64,000 nt of DNA from Alkalibacterium subtropicum (GCF_900112455.1 NZ_FOLT01000003.1:186001-250000); one strand, 5' to 3'; positions 1 through 8,300 are shown, numbered from the stretch's first letter. Made by a program: numbers and translations. The notes: generated by a model from the letters alone, not told the origin.

Positions 1-404
1 TCCAGATCCATGCGGTCCTTGACGCTGAACAGGATATCTTCCGGGATCAGCAGCAGGATGCCGTCTCCATCACGGGCGACGAAGAAGAATCCTTTTATTA
101 TCAGCGGGATAAAGCCCACGATCTCACTCAAGTCACTGACCCGGTAAACGTTTGTCTCCCGGTCAGGCAGACGCTCAAGGACCTCTTTCAGCACGGGATG
201 ATAGATCGTCTCGGCCAGCTCAGTGATTTTTTCGGAGAGTATGGCTGATATCTTCGTCTTGTTCCAGCTTTTTCTGACAGCCACGGACTGGCTCTCGGCT
301 AGTTCCAGCAGGTCTGCTTTCGTGTGACCTTTCAGTAGATCGAACAGTTCGGTCTCTCCATCTTTCCATTTGATAAATGACACATTTTCAGGTGTATTAG
401 TCAT
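1..404 (-). CDS. Hypothetical protein with SAP-like N-terminus (C-terminus cut by window edge)
   Basis: An open frame runs from an ATG at 404, preceded by an AGGAAAGGA-type ribosome site, to the window edge without a stop, so only the first 134 residues are visible. The N-terminal segment (residues about 18-60) contains LLKGHTKADLLELA and a second helix, resembling the short helix-hairpin of SAP or Rho-N type nucleic-acid-binding modules; that resemblance is my inference. The remainder is mixed alpha/beta with no motif I recognise. The codon pattern is normal for the region and there is no signal peptide. Function unknown. Confidence 0.6.
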   Translation of the reverse strand, partial: MTNTPENVSFIKWKDGETELFDLLKGHTKADLLELAESQSVAVRKSWNKTKISAILSEKITELAETIYHPVLKEVLERLPDRETNVYRVSDLSEIVGFIPLIIKGFFFVARDGDGILLLIPEDILFSVKDRMDL

Positions 405-453
405 GATGATGTCCTTTCCTTTCATCGTTTATCTTTCACGCACTGACTTCTGA

Positions 454-735
454 TCATGCTTCGATCCAGTTGAAATCAAGGATCTCCACTTCATAGTTTT
501 CTTCGATTTCCCTGAGTGCGGCTTCCAGTCTCCTGCGGCAGAGCATGCGGTCGTTCCCGACGATACCGAAACCGATCACGGCTTTATTGTGCAGCTCCAT
601 ATCACCCACTTCAGCAGCGGCCAAGTGGTGACGATTTTCTGTCCGTCTCAAAATGCTTTTGATGACACTGCGCTTTTCTTTCAGGGAATAGGAATCGAAG
701 ATCAATAGGGTTACTTCTACGCCCATCAGGACCAT
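454..735 (-). CDS. DUF503 / YlxP-like protein
   Basis: A 93-residue protein of the DUF503 family (B. subtilis YlxP type): the start GVEVTLLIFDSYSLKEKRS and the end EVEILDFNW are typical, and the length is normal for the family. Its members are small ferredoxin-fold proteins, often encoded near infB/rbfA, suspected of a role in ribosome or RNA metabolism but without an established reaction. Here it is not beside infB. The ATG at 735 is supported by AAGGAGG eight bases upstream. The truncated gene at 404 is co-directional, 50 bp downstream, so the two may form an operon. Confidence 0.85.
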   Translation of the reverse strand: MVLMGVEVTLLIFDSYSLKEKRSVIKSILRRTENRHHLAAAEVGDMELHNKAVIGFGIVGNDRMLCRRRLEAALREIEENYEVEILDFNWIEA

Positions 736-1040
736 TCCTGCTGCCTCCTTGCTGATTATCGTATCCAGTCTATCTCAGTCATTTCTCAGTCACTTACTCA
801 ATTATAACATATTCCATTTTCACATAAACAGTCAACATTTTCTTGTCCGGCCTTAGGGAGGAGCACACACTATATAGTTCACGTTTCGAACATCTTACAA
901 TAAGAGCTGTCACAAAAGAATAGACCGCCCGGCAAAGCCTCAACAGAACCCATTGGTCACATTTTTTTACGCACACCTTCACATTTATATGTTAAACTAT
1001 ATAACAGTTACGTTATCATTTTATTTTTAAGGAGACTATT
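736..1040. other. Divergent intergenic region, 305 bp
   Basis: Spacer between the divergent DUF503 and DUF368 genes. It must hold both promoters. The right-hand 60 bp are AT-rich, with TATATA/TATAAC-like -10 candidates about 40 bp before the DUF368 start and AAGGAG six bases before its ATG. I see no credible gene, riboswitch or repeat in the rest. Confidence 0.5.
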
Positions 1041-1967
1041 ATGCAGTATTTATGGTTAGTTATTAAAGGATTGTTTATCGGTATTTCTAATATTATTCCA
1101 GGTGTTTCCGGCGGGACGATGGCTGTGTCGTTCGGCATCTATGATGATGTCATCCATGCTTTCACTCATGTCAGAAAAGAGTTCAAGGCGAGCATGCGTG
1201 TGCTGCTGCCGCTCGTCGCAGGGGCTTTGATCGGTGTTGCCGGCTTTTCCATGGTCATCGAATGGCTGCTGGCTGAACACACGTTATACACGGCTTTTGC
1301 TTTCGTAGGTCTGATTTTAGGTGGTCTGCCTATTTTGTCCCAGTCGTTCAAAGAGAGTTTGTTTGAAACGAAACGCAAAGCGACCCCTGTCCACCTGATC
1401 CTGTTTGCGGTCTTTTTCGTCCTCGTGTCCTGGATGGGCGTGGCGGATGTTTCGGGTGGCGGACCTGAAACGATCAGCCTGGGCATCGGTCCAGTAGTCG
1501 CCCTGTTCTTTGTGGGACTCGTATCTGCCGCAGCCATGGTAGTCCCGGGGATCAGCGGCTCACTCTTGATGCTGATCATGGGGTACTATTACGCCGTCGT
1601 GTATACGATCAACGGCTTCACTACGAATCTGGCGGCCTTTAATATCACTGAGCTGATCCCTTTCACCGTGCTGCTGATCGCTTATGCTTTAGGTATGGTG
1701 GCGGGCATCATTTTGATCAGTCAAGTGATCGATTATTTCTTCACCCATTATCCGAGCTTCACCTACGCATCGATCCTCGGACTCGTCATGGCTTCACCTG
1801 TGGCAGTTATTGCCAATACAGATGCGCTGAACGATCTGACGACAGGCAATGCCGTTATTAAACTGGTCATCGCGCTGGTGATCGCTTTAGCCTGCTATGG
1901 CTTGACGTTTGCTTTAGGCAAGACCGACGATGCCACAGAAGAACTGCCCGAAGAAACACGCGCATAA
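1041..1967 (+). CDS. popT: DUF368 membrane protein, PopT-type polyprenyl-phosphate transporter
   Basis: A 308-residue, highly hydrophobic DUF368 protein with the two family signatures GISNIIPGVSGGT (residues about 13-25) and VPGISGSLLM (about 176-185), which make an inverted repeat of re-entrant P-G-x-S-G loops. DUF368 (PopT) proteins have been shown to recycle undecaprenyl phosphate to the cytoplasmic face of the membrane for cell-wall synthesis, and in some species they matter most at alkaline pH. The length is normal and about eight membrane segments are visible. Transcribed alone, divergent from DUF503. The exact lipid substrate is inferred from the family. Confidence 0.85.
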   Translation: MQYLWLVIKGLFIGISNIIPGVSGGTMAVSFGIYDDVIHAFTHVRKEFKASMRVLLPLVAGALIGVAGFSMVIEWLLAEHTLYTAFAFVGLILGGLPILSQSFKESLFETKRKATPVHLILFAVFFVLVSWMGVADVSGGGPETISLGIGPVVALFFVGLVSAAAMVVPGISGSLLMLIMGYYYAVVYTINGFTTNLAAFNITELIPFTVLLIAYALGMVAGIILISQVIDYFFTHYPSFTYASILGLVMASPVAVIANTDALNDLTTGNAVIKLVIALVIALACYGLTFALGKTDDATEELPEETRA

Positions 1968-1972
1968 TAAAA

Positions 1973-2026
1973 CTGAACCACTTCTTTGTTTAAGTCCATA
2001 GACATTAAATGAGGGGTGGTTTTTTA
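1973..2026 (+). terminator. Possible terminator after DUF368
   Basis: GAACCAC and GTGGTT, separated by about 35 nt, are followed by TTTTTTATT. The loop is long and the stem short, so this is a weak candidate. Confidence 0.4.
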
Positions 2027-2059
2027 TTACATTTATTTAATTTAGAAAGGAAGATCATC

Positions 2060-3421
2060 ATGAACGACCGGATCACACAGTTGAAAGAAAAGGAACCCGC
2101 AGACAATCCCTACGTCGTCTACTGGATGCAGGCCAGTCAGCGGACGGAGTATAATCATGCGCTGGAATACGCGATAAAGAAGGCTAACGACCTGAATAAG
2201 CCGCTTCTCGTTTACTTTGGCCTTACCGCTGATTTTCCTGAAGCCAATGCCAGGCACTATGCTTTCATGCTCCAGGGACTTCAGGAGGTCGAAAAAGAAC
2301 TGAACAAACGCCAGATCGCTTTCGTAGTGCAGAAAACTTCTCCGGAAAAAGGGGCGCTTGCTCTGTCAGAAGAGGCTGCCTTGATGGTCGTGGATCGCGG
2401 CTACTTGCGTATCGAAAGGGACTGGCGCAGTCAGTTAGCGGATGAGATCGCCTGTCCGCTCATTCAGGTCGAAACGAACGTCATCGTGCCCGTGGAGGTC
2501 GCATCAGATAAAGAAGAATATGCGGCACGCACGATTCGCAGCAAGATCCACAAGCAGCTTGATGACTATACCGGACCTTTTTCAGAAAGTAAGGTCGATC
2601 GACCATCCGCCGATCTGGATCTGCCCTTTGAAAAAGTCGACCTGACAGATATTCCCTCCCTTCTTGACGACTTGGGCTGTGACGCGAGCGTGCCCCCCGT
2701 CGACTGGATCACGGGCGGGACTTCTAAAGCCAAACAACGGCTGGCTGCGTTTATTGAGGAAGACCTTGCAGATTATGCTGAAAAGAGGAACGAGCCGGGT
2801 CTTTCAGTCACGTCTGACATGAGTCCTTATCTTCATTTCGGTCAGCTCTCACCTTTGTATATCTACCACCAGCTGGAAAACGTTCCTTCATCAGAAAATA
2901 AGAAGGCCTTCATCGAGGAATTCGTCGTGCGCAGAGAGTTGAGCATGAATTTCGTTTTCTACAACGAGGCCTACGACACCTATGATTGCCTGCCGGACTG
3001 GGCCAGAGAAACCCTGGCCGAGCATGCCGAGGATGAACGCGAAACGGTCTACAGTCTTTTAGAGCTCGAAACGGCGGACACAGGGGACCCTTACTGGAAT
3101 GCCGCCCAGTCAGAAATGGTCAAGACCGGTAAAATGCACGGCTATATGCGCATGTATTGGGGAAAAAAGATCATCGAATGGACAAAGACGCCAGAAGATG
3201 CCTTTTTAAGGGCGCTTTATCTCAACAACAAGTATCATCTCGACGGCCGGGATCCTAACAGCTTCACCGGCATCGCCTGGGTCTTCGGCAAGCATGATCA
3301 CGGCTGGAAAGAACGTCCTGTTTTCGGTAAAGTCCGTTACATGAACGCCAATGGGCTTGAACGGAAATTCGACATGTCGGATTATCTGGCGCGTATCGGA
3401 ATGTTGGCAGAGGATAATTAG
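2060..3421 (+). CDS. phrB: Class II deoxyribodipyrimidine photolyase
   Basis: A 453-residue class II CPD photolyase, which uses FADH- and blue light to split cyclobutane pyrimidine dimers. The class II signatures are visible: YWMQASQR near the N-terminus, then in the FAD-binding half YLHFGQLSP, KYHLDGRDPNSFTG, GKHDHGWKERPVFGKVRYM. Length fits the class. I place the start at ATG 2060, after GAAAGGAAGATCATC; the frame is open further upstream but lacks a ribosome site there. Stand-alone gene, convergent with the DUF305 gene across a long repeat-bearing gap. Confidence 0.93.
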   Translation: MNDRITQLKEKEPADNPYVVYWMQASQRTEYNHALEYAIKKANDLNKPLLVYFGLTADFPEANARHYAFMLQGLQEVEKELNKRQIAFVVQKTSPEKGALALSEEAALMVVDRGYLRIERDWRSQLADEIACPLIQVETNVIVPVEVASDKEEYAARTIRSKIHKQLDDYTGPFSESKVDRPSADLDLPFEKVDLTDIPSLLDDLGCDASVPPVDWITGGTSKAKQRLAAFIEEDLADYAEKRNEPGLSVTSDMSPYLHFGQLSPLYIYHQLENVPSSENKKAFIEEFVVRRELSMNFVFYNEAYDTYDCLPDWARETLAEHAEDERETVYSLLELETADTGDPYWNAAQSEMVKTGKMHGYMRMYWGKKIIEWTKTPEDAFLRALYLNNKYHLDGRDPNSFTGIAWVFGKHDHGWKERPVFGKVRYMNANGLERKFDMSDYLARIGMLAEDN

Positions 3422-3610
3422 CTTAAAGACCAAATGATTACACTAACGAACTGACAAGAATTGGCATGCCAGTTATTTCTGATGATTCGGAGAGATTCAG
3501 TGAGGTAAGCCGGTCACTTTTGAGGCTGAGATCAACGGTGACTTGTCTTATAGACTTATTTAAAGCAGGCGCGATCAGAAAAATTGCATGCTTTTAGAGA
3601 AGATAATCGA

Positions 3611-3940
3611 AAGAAGTACCGGCTTCTGTGAACTGGGACCCATTCACTCCTTCAGTCAACATTTACTGTAATACTTATAGAAACTGCATGATTGTAGTGT
3701 AACGGGTAGATAAAAGTTCTGGCATCTTTTATCTACCCGTTTCTAAAATTTCTGCTGAGTTATTAGAAGACGGGGCTTCTTTTTACAACCAAAAATGTCT
3801 TCAGTCTGGAGCGATCAAAAGAAGGGCTTTCTTTTAACCGCTCACCGCCATAACCTAATAGAGTTGGGGAAAGATCGCCTTTCTTTTACTGACTGGGCTC
3901 AAACTGTAAACAGGAGTTAGCAGAAGAATGCCCTTCTTTT
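3611..3940. repeat. Tandem hairpin array, about 52-bp period (locus A)
   Basis: Inside the 760-bp gap between the convergent phrB and DUF305 genes, small hairpins recur with centres at about 3620, 3673, 3721, 3773, 3826, 3876 and 3930, a mean spacing near 52 bp. Examples: AGAAG/CTTCT at 3765-3780 and 3922-3937, GAAAG/CTTTC at 3869-3883, AAAAGAA/TTCTTTT at 3817-3835. Most units open with GAGTT or GAGCG; the GAGCG at 3809 pairs with CGCTC at 3839. Pairing survives although bases change. The outer parts of the gap (3422-3610 and 3941-4085) hold no gene that I can see. Confidence 0.7.
3701..3741. terminator. Perfect 16-bp inverted repeat
   Basis: AACGGGTAGATAAAAG at 3701-3716 is exactly complementary to 3726-3741 with a 9-nt loop; TTCTAAAATTT follows on the plus strand. 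It could terminate transcription in either direction, but it lies about 280 bp past the photolyase stop and coincides with one unit of the surrounding 52-bp array. Confidence 0.6.
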
Positions 3941-4089
3941 ATCAATTGCACTCTTTCAAAGCATTGAGTTGATAGAATCCTTCCGTAATGATGACCGGTA
4001 CCAGCTCGGGACGGATCGCTGAAACAAACAGTGCAGCAGTGAATCTGAACTGCTTAAAGGAGCAGTCATAAAAAAACATTGAAAGTGAA

Positions 4090-4130
4090 AGATCCGGCAG
4101 AAGACGGTTGAAGCTGTCTCTGCCGGATCT
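4090..4130. terminator. Terminator for the macro-DUF305 operon
   Basis: A perfect 12-bp stem (AGATCCGGCAGA at 4090-4101, complement at 4119-4130) lies 50 bp past the DUF305 stop, flanked by pyrimidine-rich tracts on both strands. Probably bidirectional. Confidence 0.75.
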
Positions 4131-4181
4131 CTTATTTATATAAACTGCTTTTCAAGATAAGTCCGATTCAAATCTGACGTC

Positions 4182-4673
4182 CTAGTTTCCGCGCAGTTCC
4201 TCGACAGGTCGTAATTCTTCGTCGTCTCCGTCTTCTAATTCCTCAATATACTGAGTCATTATAGCAATTTCTTCCCGCTGAGCTTTGATGATATCATCAG
4301 CCAGTGCGCGTACCTGAGGATCACTGATTTCTGCTCGTGTACTCGTTAAAATAGCTATTGAGTGATGTGGAATCATGGCTTTCATGTAACTGACATCCTG
4401 AACGGTCGTCTGGCTTCTTTCCAGATACAGTCCTAAACCGAACACGAGGACCGCCGATCCTAAAATAGCATAATTGATTTTTTTGTTCTCATACATCTTC
4501 CACATGAACAAGAGCATAACGACTGCCATCCAGGCACCCATGAAGAAGGCCATGTAGAGTTTCGATTCGCTGAACCAGAAATGATCGATCTCAAGAATAT
4601 TGAAGTACATTAAAAAGTACATCCCGACTGTTGAAGTGAGTATCATAAGTCCAAAGCGTATATAATTTTTCAT
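4182..4673 (-). CDS. DUF305 membrane protein
   Basis: A 163-residue protein with three predicted membrane segments (about 5-27, 38-60, 66-86) and a C-terminal DUF305 module carrying MIPHHSIAI (about 99-107) and the helix ALADDIIKAQREEI. DUF305 is a ferritin-like helical fold whose biochemical role is not settled; the His pair suggests metal contact, which is inference. The acidic C-terminus (EELEDGDDEE) is unlike a cytosolic housekeeping protein. It starts 4 nt after the macro-domain stop, with AGAGGA inside the end of that gene, so the two are translationally coupled. Confidence 0.85.
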   Translation of the reverse strand: MKNYIRFGLMILTSTVGMYFLMYFNILEIDHFWFSESKLYMAFFMGAWMAVVMLLFMWKMYENKKINYAILGSAVLVFGLGLYLERSQTTVQDVSYMKAMIPHHSIAILTSTRAEISDPQVRALADDIIKAQREEIAIMTQYIEELEDGDDEELRPVEELRGN

Positions 4674-4677
4674 TTAG

Positions 4678-5199
4678 TCATTGTCCTCTCTGTGTCATTT
4701 TGTCTAACGTGTCTTGTAAAACCGATTCTGTCTTGTCGTCAAAGGCAACGAACAGGACCTTATCGATCGTGTCATCATCCTTTGTCTGTTCGTACACCGT
4801 ACGGATGGCGATCTCACTGGCTTCTTCAAGCGGATAGGCGTATATGCCGGTACTGATGGCCGGGAAAGCGATGGAACTGATGCCCTTTTCCTTAGCGATG
4901 GTGATACTATTTTTGTAGCAGTCTCTCAGTTTTTCCGATTCACCGTGTTTACCGTCCCGATAGACCGGACCCACGGCATGGATAACATAATCAGCCGGCA
5001 AATCGAACCCTTTGGTCAGTTTGGCTTCACCGGTCTCTGCTCCGCCCAGCTTTCTGCACGCCTCTTTCAACTTTGGCCCGGCCGCGCGGTGAATAGCGCC
5101 GTCTACGCCTCCACCTCCCAGCAGGGATTTGTTGGCGGCATTGACGATCGCGTCGACTTCCAGCCTCGTGATGTCGCCTCTGTGCACTTCCCACTTCAT
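4678..5199 (-). CDS. Macro-domain protein, probable O-acetyl-ADP-ribose deacetylase
   Basis: A single macro domain of 173 residues in the MacroD/YmdB class: [20 protein letters not shown] (about 8-27) and [15 protein letters not shown] form the ADP-ribose pocket, with [13 protein letters not shown] (about 111-123) as the second binding loop. Family members hydrolyse O-acetyl-ADP-ribose or remove mono-ADP-ribose from proteins. Start ATG 5199 follows AAAGGAGG. First gene of a two-gene operon with DUF305. An out-of-frame reading frame upstream is discussed in the findings. Confidence 0.9.
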   Translation of the reverse strand: MKWEVHRGDITRLEVDAIVNAANKSLLGGGGVDGAIHRAAGPKLKEACRKLGGAETGEAKLTKGFDLPADYVIHAVGPVYRDGKHGESEKLRDCYKNSITIAKEKGISSIAFPAISTGIYAYPLEEASEIAIRTVYEQTKDDDTIDKVLFVAFDDKTESVLQDTLDKMTQRGQ

Positions 5200-5361
5200 G
5201 TATGTCCTCCTTTACAGAAAATAATTGCAAGGTCTGATCGATGACCGCCTGCTGGTATCTCCAGTCCGGAGTCCATTCGATCCGTGCTGAAGGCACCCAC
5301 ACCGTTTTTTTTGTGACCTCCTTATCAATATCGTATAACTTAGGCTGATTTTAGGCAAATA

Positions 5362-5437
5362 AAAAGCTTAGTCCCGACAGCAGCGTGTTTGAAGCCGTGG
5401 ATCAGCTTTTTACACACTACTATAGGACTAAGCTTTT
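5362..5437 (-). terminator. Terminator of the NhaC-family gene
   Basis: AAAAGCTTAGTCC (5362-5374) and its exact complement GGACTAAGCTTTT (5425-5437) form a 13-bp stem 6 bp past the stop, followed on the minus strand by TTTTTATTTG. Confidence 0.85.
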
Positions 5438-5442
5438 AACAG

Positions 5443-7179
5443 TTAGCCGTTATCTGTAATATTTTCTGTGGTATCGATTTTCTTACCAAAGATATAAATG
5501 ACGGCAACGACCGCTATCAGAGCTATCGGCAGGACGAGCATGACGGACATACCGAACGCGGACGGGATATAGCCGAAGAGGATGGATATGCCGGCAACCA
5601 CAAGCGCATAAGGCAGCTGTGTCTTTACATGATCCAACAGGTTGGACCCGGCACCCATCGATGACAGGATCGTTGTATCTGATATCGGAGACGAGTGATC
5701 CCCGAAGATGGCCCCTGTTAAAACAGCACCGGCTGACATGACGACAAAGTTCGCATCGCCCGGCTGCATGGCTGTAGCCAGCGGGATAGCCAGCGGCATC
5801 AGGATACCCATCGTACCGTATGACGTTCCGGTAGCAAATGAGATGATCGCACCCAGTAAAAAGATGACGGTCGGCAGCAGGAACGGCGGCATCGCGTCAC
5901 TTAGTAAGGACACAAGGTAATCGGCTGTCCCCAGTTCGCCCATGACGCCTGAAAGTGACCAGGCCAGTAGCAGGACGACCCCTGTGATCATCAGGGTCTT
6001 CATACCGTTGACCCAGATGTCAATCCCTTTACTGAAACTGAAATGCCCCTGCAGCTTGCCCATGATCAGGGCAATGATGCTGGCGACCAGAGCAGCCTGG
6101 AATAAAACGACGGAGGCATCGGATGCGCCGAACACTTCTCGTAATGTGACGAAAGAGAATGGCGCATTTTCGATCGTCTGAATAAGTGCGGCATTATCCG
6201 AGCCTAATATAGCTGAACGGCCGTCAGTATAAAAGCCGATGAAACTGAACAGGATAAGTGAACCGATCGGGATCAGTGCGTTCCACACTGATGGTTTGCC
6301 TTTGACAACAACTTCCATTTCTTCGTCAGCGTTATCCAGATGGGAGCCCTTGGCAATGAGTTCGTGCTTGTCACGCGAACGTTCCTGTGCTTTACGCATC
6401 GAGCCGAATTCTCTCAAAGTCAAGGACGTTACCAGCACAAAGACCAGCATCAGAATGTTATAAAAACGGTAAGGGATCGTCTGAAGGAAAATCCCGTAGG
6501 CATTGACGTTCTGTCCAATGGACTGGTAAGCATCGTTGATCAGTCCCACTTCATAACCGATCCAGGTCGATATCAAAGCGATACCCGCGATCGGTGCGGC
6601 TGTTGCATCAATGACAAAAGCCAGACGCTCACGTGAGATCTTCATTTTGTCTGAAACGGGACGCATGATCGGTCCGACGATCAGGGCATTGGCATAATCA
6701 TCAAAGAAAATCAGGAGACCCAGGAGCCACGTGATCACTTGGGTGCTGACCGGTCCTTTTGCCCGTTTAGCCAGACTTTCAGCAATCGCACGTGCCCCGC
6801 CTGTTGAGGTAATAAGTGCGATCAGTCCACCGATCACAAGCACCTGTAAAATGATCCCGGCGTTCCACGGGTCAGAAAGCGACCCCAGGACATAATCCAC
6901 GATATCTGTAAAACCGTAGAGCATACCTAAAAGGATACTCGCTCCTCCGGCATACTGAATAATGATCGTCCCGGCAAAGATGCCTAAGAACAAGGACAGG
7001 ACGACGTTTTTAGTGACAAAAGCCAGGATAATGGCCACGATCGGCGGAATCAGCGTCAAGGGCCCCATGGATTGAGCCAGACTGGCTTCAGTCTCTGCCG
7101 CAAATACAGGCAGCGGAAGGAGCCACATTAAACCAGCTAAAGCAAGCAGCGGGCTCAGTCGTTTGAGTTGTTTTTTCAT
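5443..7179 (-). CDS. NhaC-family transporter, probable lysine transporter (LysW type)
   Basis: A 578-residue polytopic membrane protein of the NhaC Na+/H+ antiporter family. An N-terminal hydrophobic segment (about 10-28) ends in VFAAE and may be a cleavable signal or first helix. Family-like stretches include LIFFDDYANALIVGP (about 156-170), SFATGTSYGTMGILMPLA and FGDHSSPISDTT. By sequence alone it would be called a Na+/H+ or malate/lactate-type antiporter. The leader carries a canonical lysine riboswitch with its own terminator, and L-box-controlled NhaC relatives have been proposed as lysine transporters (LysW). I therefore favour lysine uptake; the transported ion or substrate is not shown by sequence. 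Monocistronic. Confidence 0.85.
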   Translation of the reverse strand: MKKQLKRLSPLLALAGLMWLLPLPVFAAETEASLAQSMGPLTLIPPIVAIILAFVTKNVVLSLFLGIFAGTIIIQYAGGASILLGMLYGFTDIVDYVLGSLSDPWNAGIILQVLVIGGLIALITSTGGARAIAESLAKRAKGPVSTQVITWLLGLLIFFDDYANALIVGPIMRPVSDKMKISRERLAFVIDATAAPIAGIALISTWIGYEVGLINDAYQSIGQNVNAYGIFLQTIPYRFYNILMLVFVLVTSLTLREFGSMRKAQERSRDKHELIAKGSHLDNADEEMEVVVKGKPSVWNALIPIGSLILFSFIGFYTDGRSAILGSDNAALIQTIENAPFSFVTLREVFGASDASVVLFQAALVASIIALIMGKLQGHFSFSKGIDIWVNGMKTLMITGVVLLLAWSLSGVMGELGTADYLVSLLSDAMPPFLLPTVIFLLGAIISFATGTSYGTMGILMPLAIPLATAMQPGDANFVVMSAGAVLTGAIFGDHSSPISDTTILSSMGAGSNLLDHVKTQLPYALVVAGISILFGYIPSAFGMSVMLVLPIALIAVVAVIYIFGKKIDTTENITDNG

Positions 7180-7214
7180 TGTTATTCTCCATTCTGTCTA
7201 GTTTTGTATAGAAA

Positions 7215-7248
7215 AAAGCATCCAAGGGCACAATTCCTCAGATGCTTT
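7215..7248 (-). terminator. Riboswitch-controlled attenuator
   Basis: AAAGCATC and GATGCTTT with an 18-nt loop, then TTTTTT, lie between the lysine aptamer and the coding sequence. This is the expression platform: bound lysine should favour this terminator. Confidence 0.9.
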
Positions 7249-7259
7249 AGATTCGCATA

Positions 7260-7430
7260 GTTAAGGATAGTGCTCCACGCAAGCGTGACAGTCATACGCT
7301 TATTAAACGTATGCCCAGGAAAACGAGATGACGCTCAGCTTTCCTTCGGCAAAGAACCCTTTCCTGTCATTCGCGGGCAGTCACGCCTCCAGACAGTACT
7401 CTTATTCTTCGCACCTCTATCTTATCTTCT
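7260..7430 (-). promoter_or_regulatory. Lysine riboswitch (L-box)
   Basis: Read on the minus strand, the leader contains every hallmark of the lysine aptamer in order: GATAGAGGTGCGA, AAGAGTA, GGAAAGGG, TTTGCCGAAGG, CTGGG, a CATACG/CGTATG hairpin, GACTGTCACGC, and GTGGAGCACTATC closing the P1 stem. It sits directly upstream of a terminator and the NhaC-family gene, so transcription should fall when lysine is plentiful. The match is essentially consensus and I am very sure of the class. Confidence 0.96.
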
Positions 7431-7446
7431 ATTTTCAACGTCTTTC

Positions 7447-7475
7447 AGTTTACCTTATTAACTCAGGAGTTTCAA
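7447..7475 (-). promoter_or_regulatory. SigA-type promoter for the lysine riboswitch transcript
   Basis: TTGAAA, 17 bp, TAAACT on the minus strand, ending about 20 bp before the aptamer begins. Confidence 0.7.
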
Positions 7476-7612
7476 GGGAAAATTTTAATTTGTGCTTTCT
7501 GCCTGTGTCATATGTCTAAAGTGTTTCGCACGCCTTGTATGTATGCATCTGGAAGGACACCAGACCTCGCTTGATTCTTTCCTTCATTTTCATTCCCTTT
7601 CCACGACTCCAC

Positions 7613-7643
7613 AAAAAATACCGCGTGAAATGAATCTTCACGC
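7613..7643 (-). terminator. Terminator of the small membrane protein gene
   Basis: GCGTGAA/TTCACGC (7623-7643) with a 7-nt loop, followed on the minus strand by TATTTTTTG. Located about 70 bp past the stop at 7716. Confidence 0.75.
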
Positions 7644-7715
7644 AGCCGGCAGTATACACCTTTTCTGTTGTAAATGTAAGTCCCCGGGCAAATCAATCCA
7701 GCTCAAAAAGCCCGA

Positions 7716-7877
7716 TCAGTTGTTGTAGTCTTTGTTATCCTGTTTATCTTCGGTTAAGTAAGCCTGATCTATTTTTTTACCTATCACAAAGAATGTCAGA
7801 AACAGACCTGAAATAGATGCTGCCAGACTTCCTGCCACAGAAACCGCCGTGATGATCAGTTTTTTTGTTCTACTCAT
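7716..7877 (-). CDS. Small single-span membrane protein, unknown
   Basis: A 53-residue protein: short basic start SRTKK, one hydrophobic helix (about 6-34, IITAVSVAGSLAASISGLFL...), then a charged tail rich in D, N and K. I chose ATG 7877 because GGGAGG stands eight bases before it; an upstream in-frame start has no ribosome site. It has its own terminator. No family recognised; the topology suggests an N-in single-pass protein. Confidence 0.65.
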   Translation of the reverse strand: MSRTKKLIITAVSVAGSLAASISGLFLTFFVIGKKIDQAYLTEDKQDNKDYNN

Positions 7878-7920
7878 TTTTTCAGCCTCCCATGATGTCA
7901 TAGAGCCCGCGCTTCATCAG

Positions 7921-7942
7921 AAAAATATGTGTACATATTTTT
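7921..7942. promoter_or_regulatory. AT-rich 22-bp palindrome upstream of small membrane gene
   Basis: AAAAATATGT-GT-ACATATTTTT is an inverted repeat with perfect 10-bp arms, 43 bp before the small gene's start. It looks like an operator for a dimeric regulator overlapping the promoter, though no clear -35/-10 pair is visible. Between here and 8112 I see nothing else. Confidence 0.45.
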
Positions 7943-8112
7943 CCATTTTTGTTTTTTACTTGTACTACTCATGCCCTTTAGACTTAAATTAGGTCAGGTG
8001 CGTGTCTCCCACTCTTTAATCTTAACAAAAATCATAGAGAAGTACTATTTTTTCAATCTGCCGCTCTTTTTCTTTTACAAAACGTGCGACCGTTCCAGGC
8101 TATTCTTTATTT

Positions 8113-8300
8113 GAGCGGGTCACTCTGTGCCAAGAGGAACAGACTCACGAGTCAGCTGTCGCTGCCCTTGTCGTTTTTTTCTGAAGGGGGGCACAGTCAC
8201 CAAACAAGTCTCAGTGAGTTGGTCATTTCATGACAAAACTCACTGCCCCCGTTACTACCTCATGATGAGCGGGTCACCTTATAAAGGAAAGGACTGACCC
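8113..8300. repeat. Hairpin repeat array, about 51-bp period (locus B)
   Basis: GAGCGGGTCAC occurs at 8113 and 8267 (154 bp, three periods) and GAGTTGGTCA at 8216 (51 bp before the latter). The unit at 8212-8245 folds as CAGTGAGTT/AACTCACTG enclosing GTCAT/ATGAC. GAGCG at 8113 is 24 nt from GACTC, the same spacing as the arm pairs in the other arrays. Degenerate, four units at most. Confidence 0.55.

Noticed and set aside
794-982. 62-residue minus-strand frame between DUF503 and DUF368
   Set aside because: Cys-rich, atypical composition, no ribosome site, and it lies in the promoter region.
7508-7696. 62-residue minus-strand frame upstream of the lysine riboswitch
   Set aside because: It overlaps the terminator of the small membrane gene and lacks a ribosome site.
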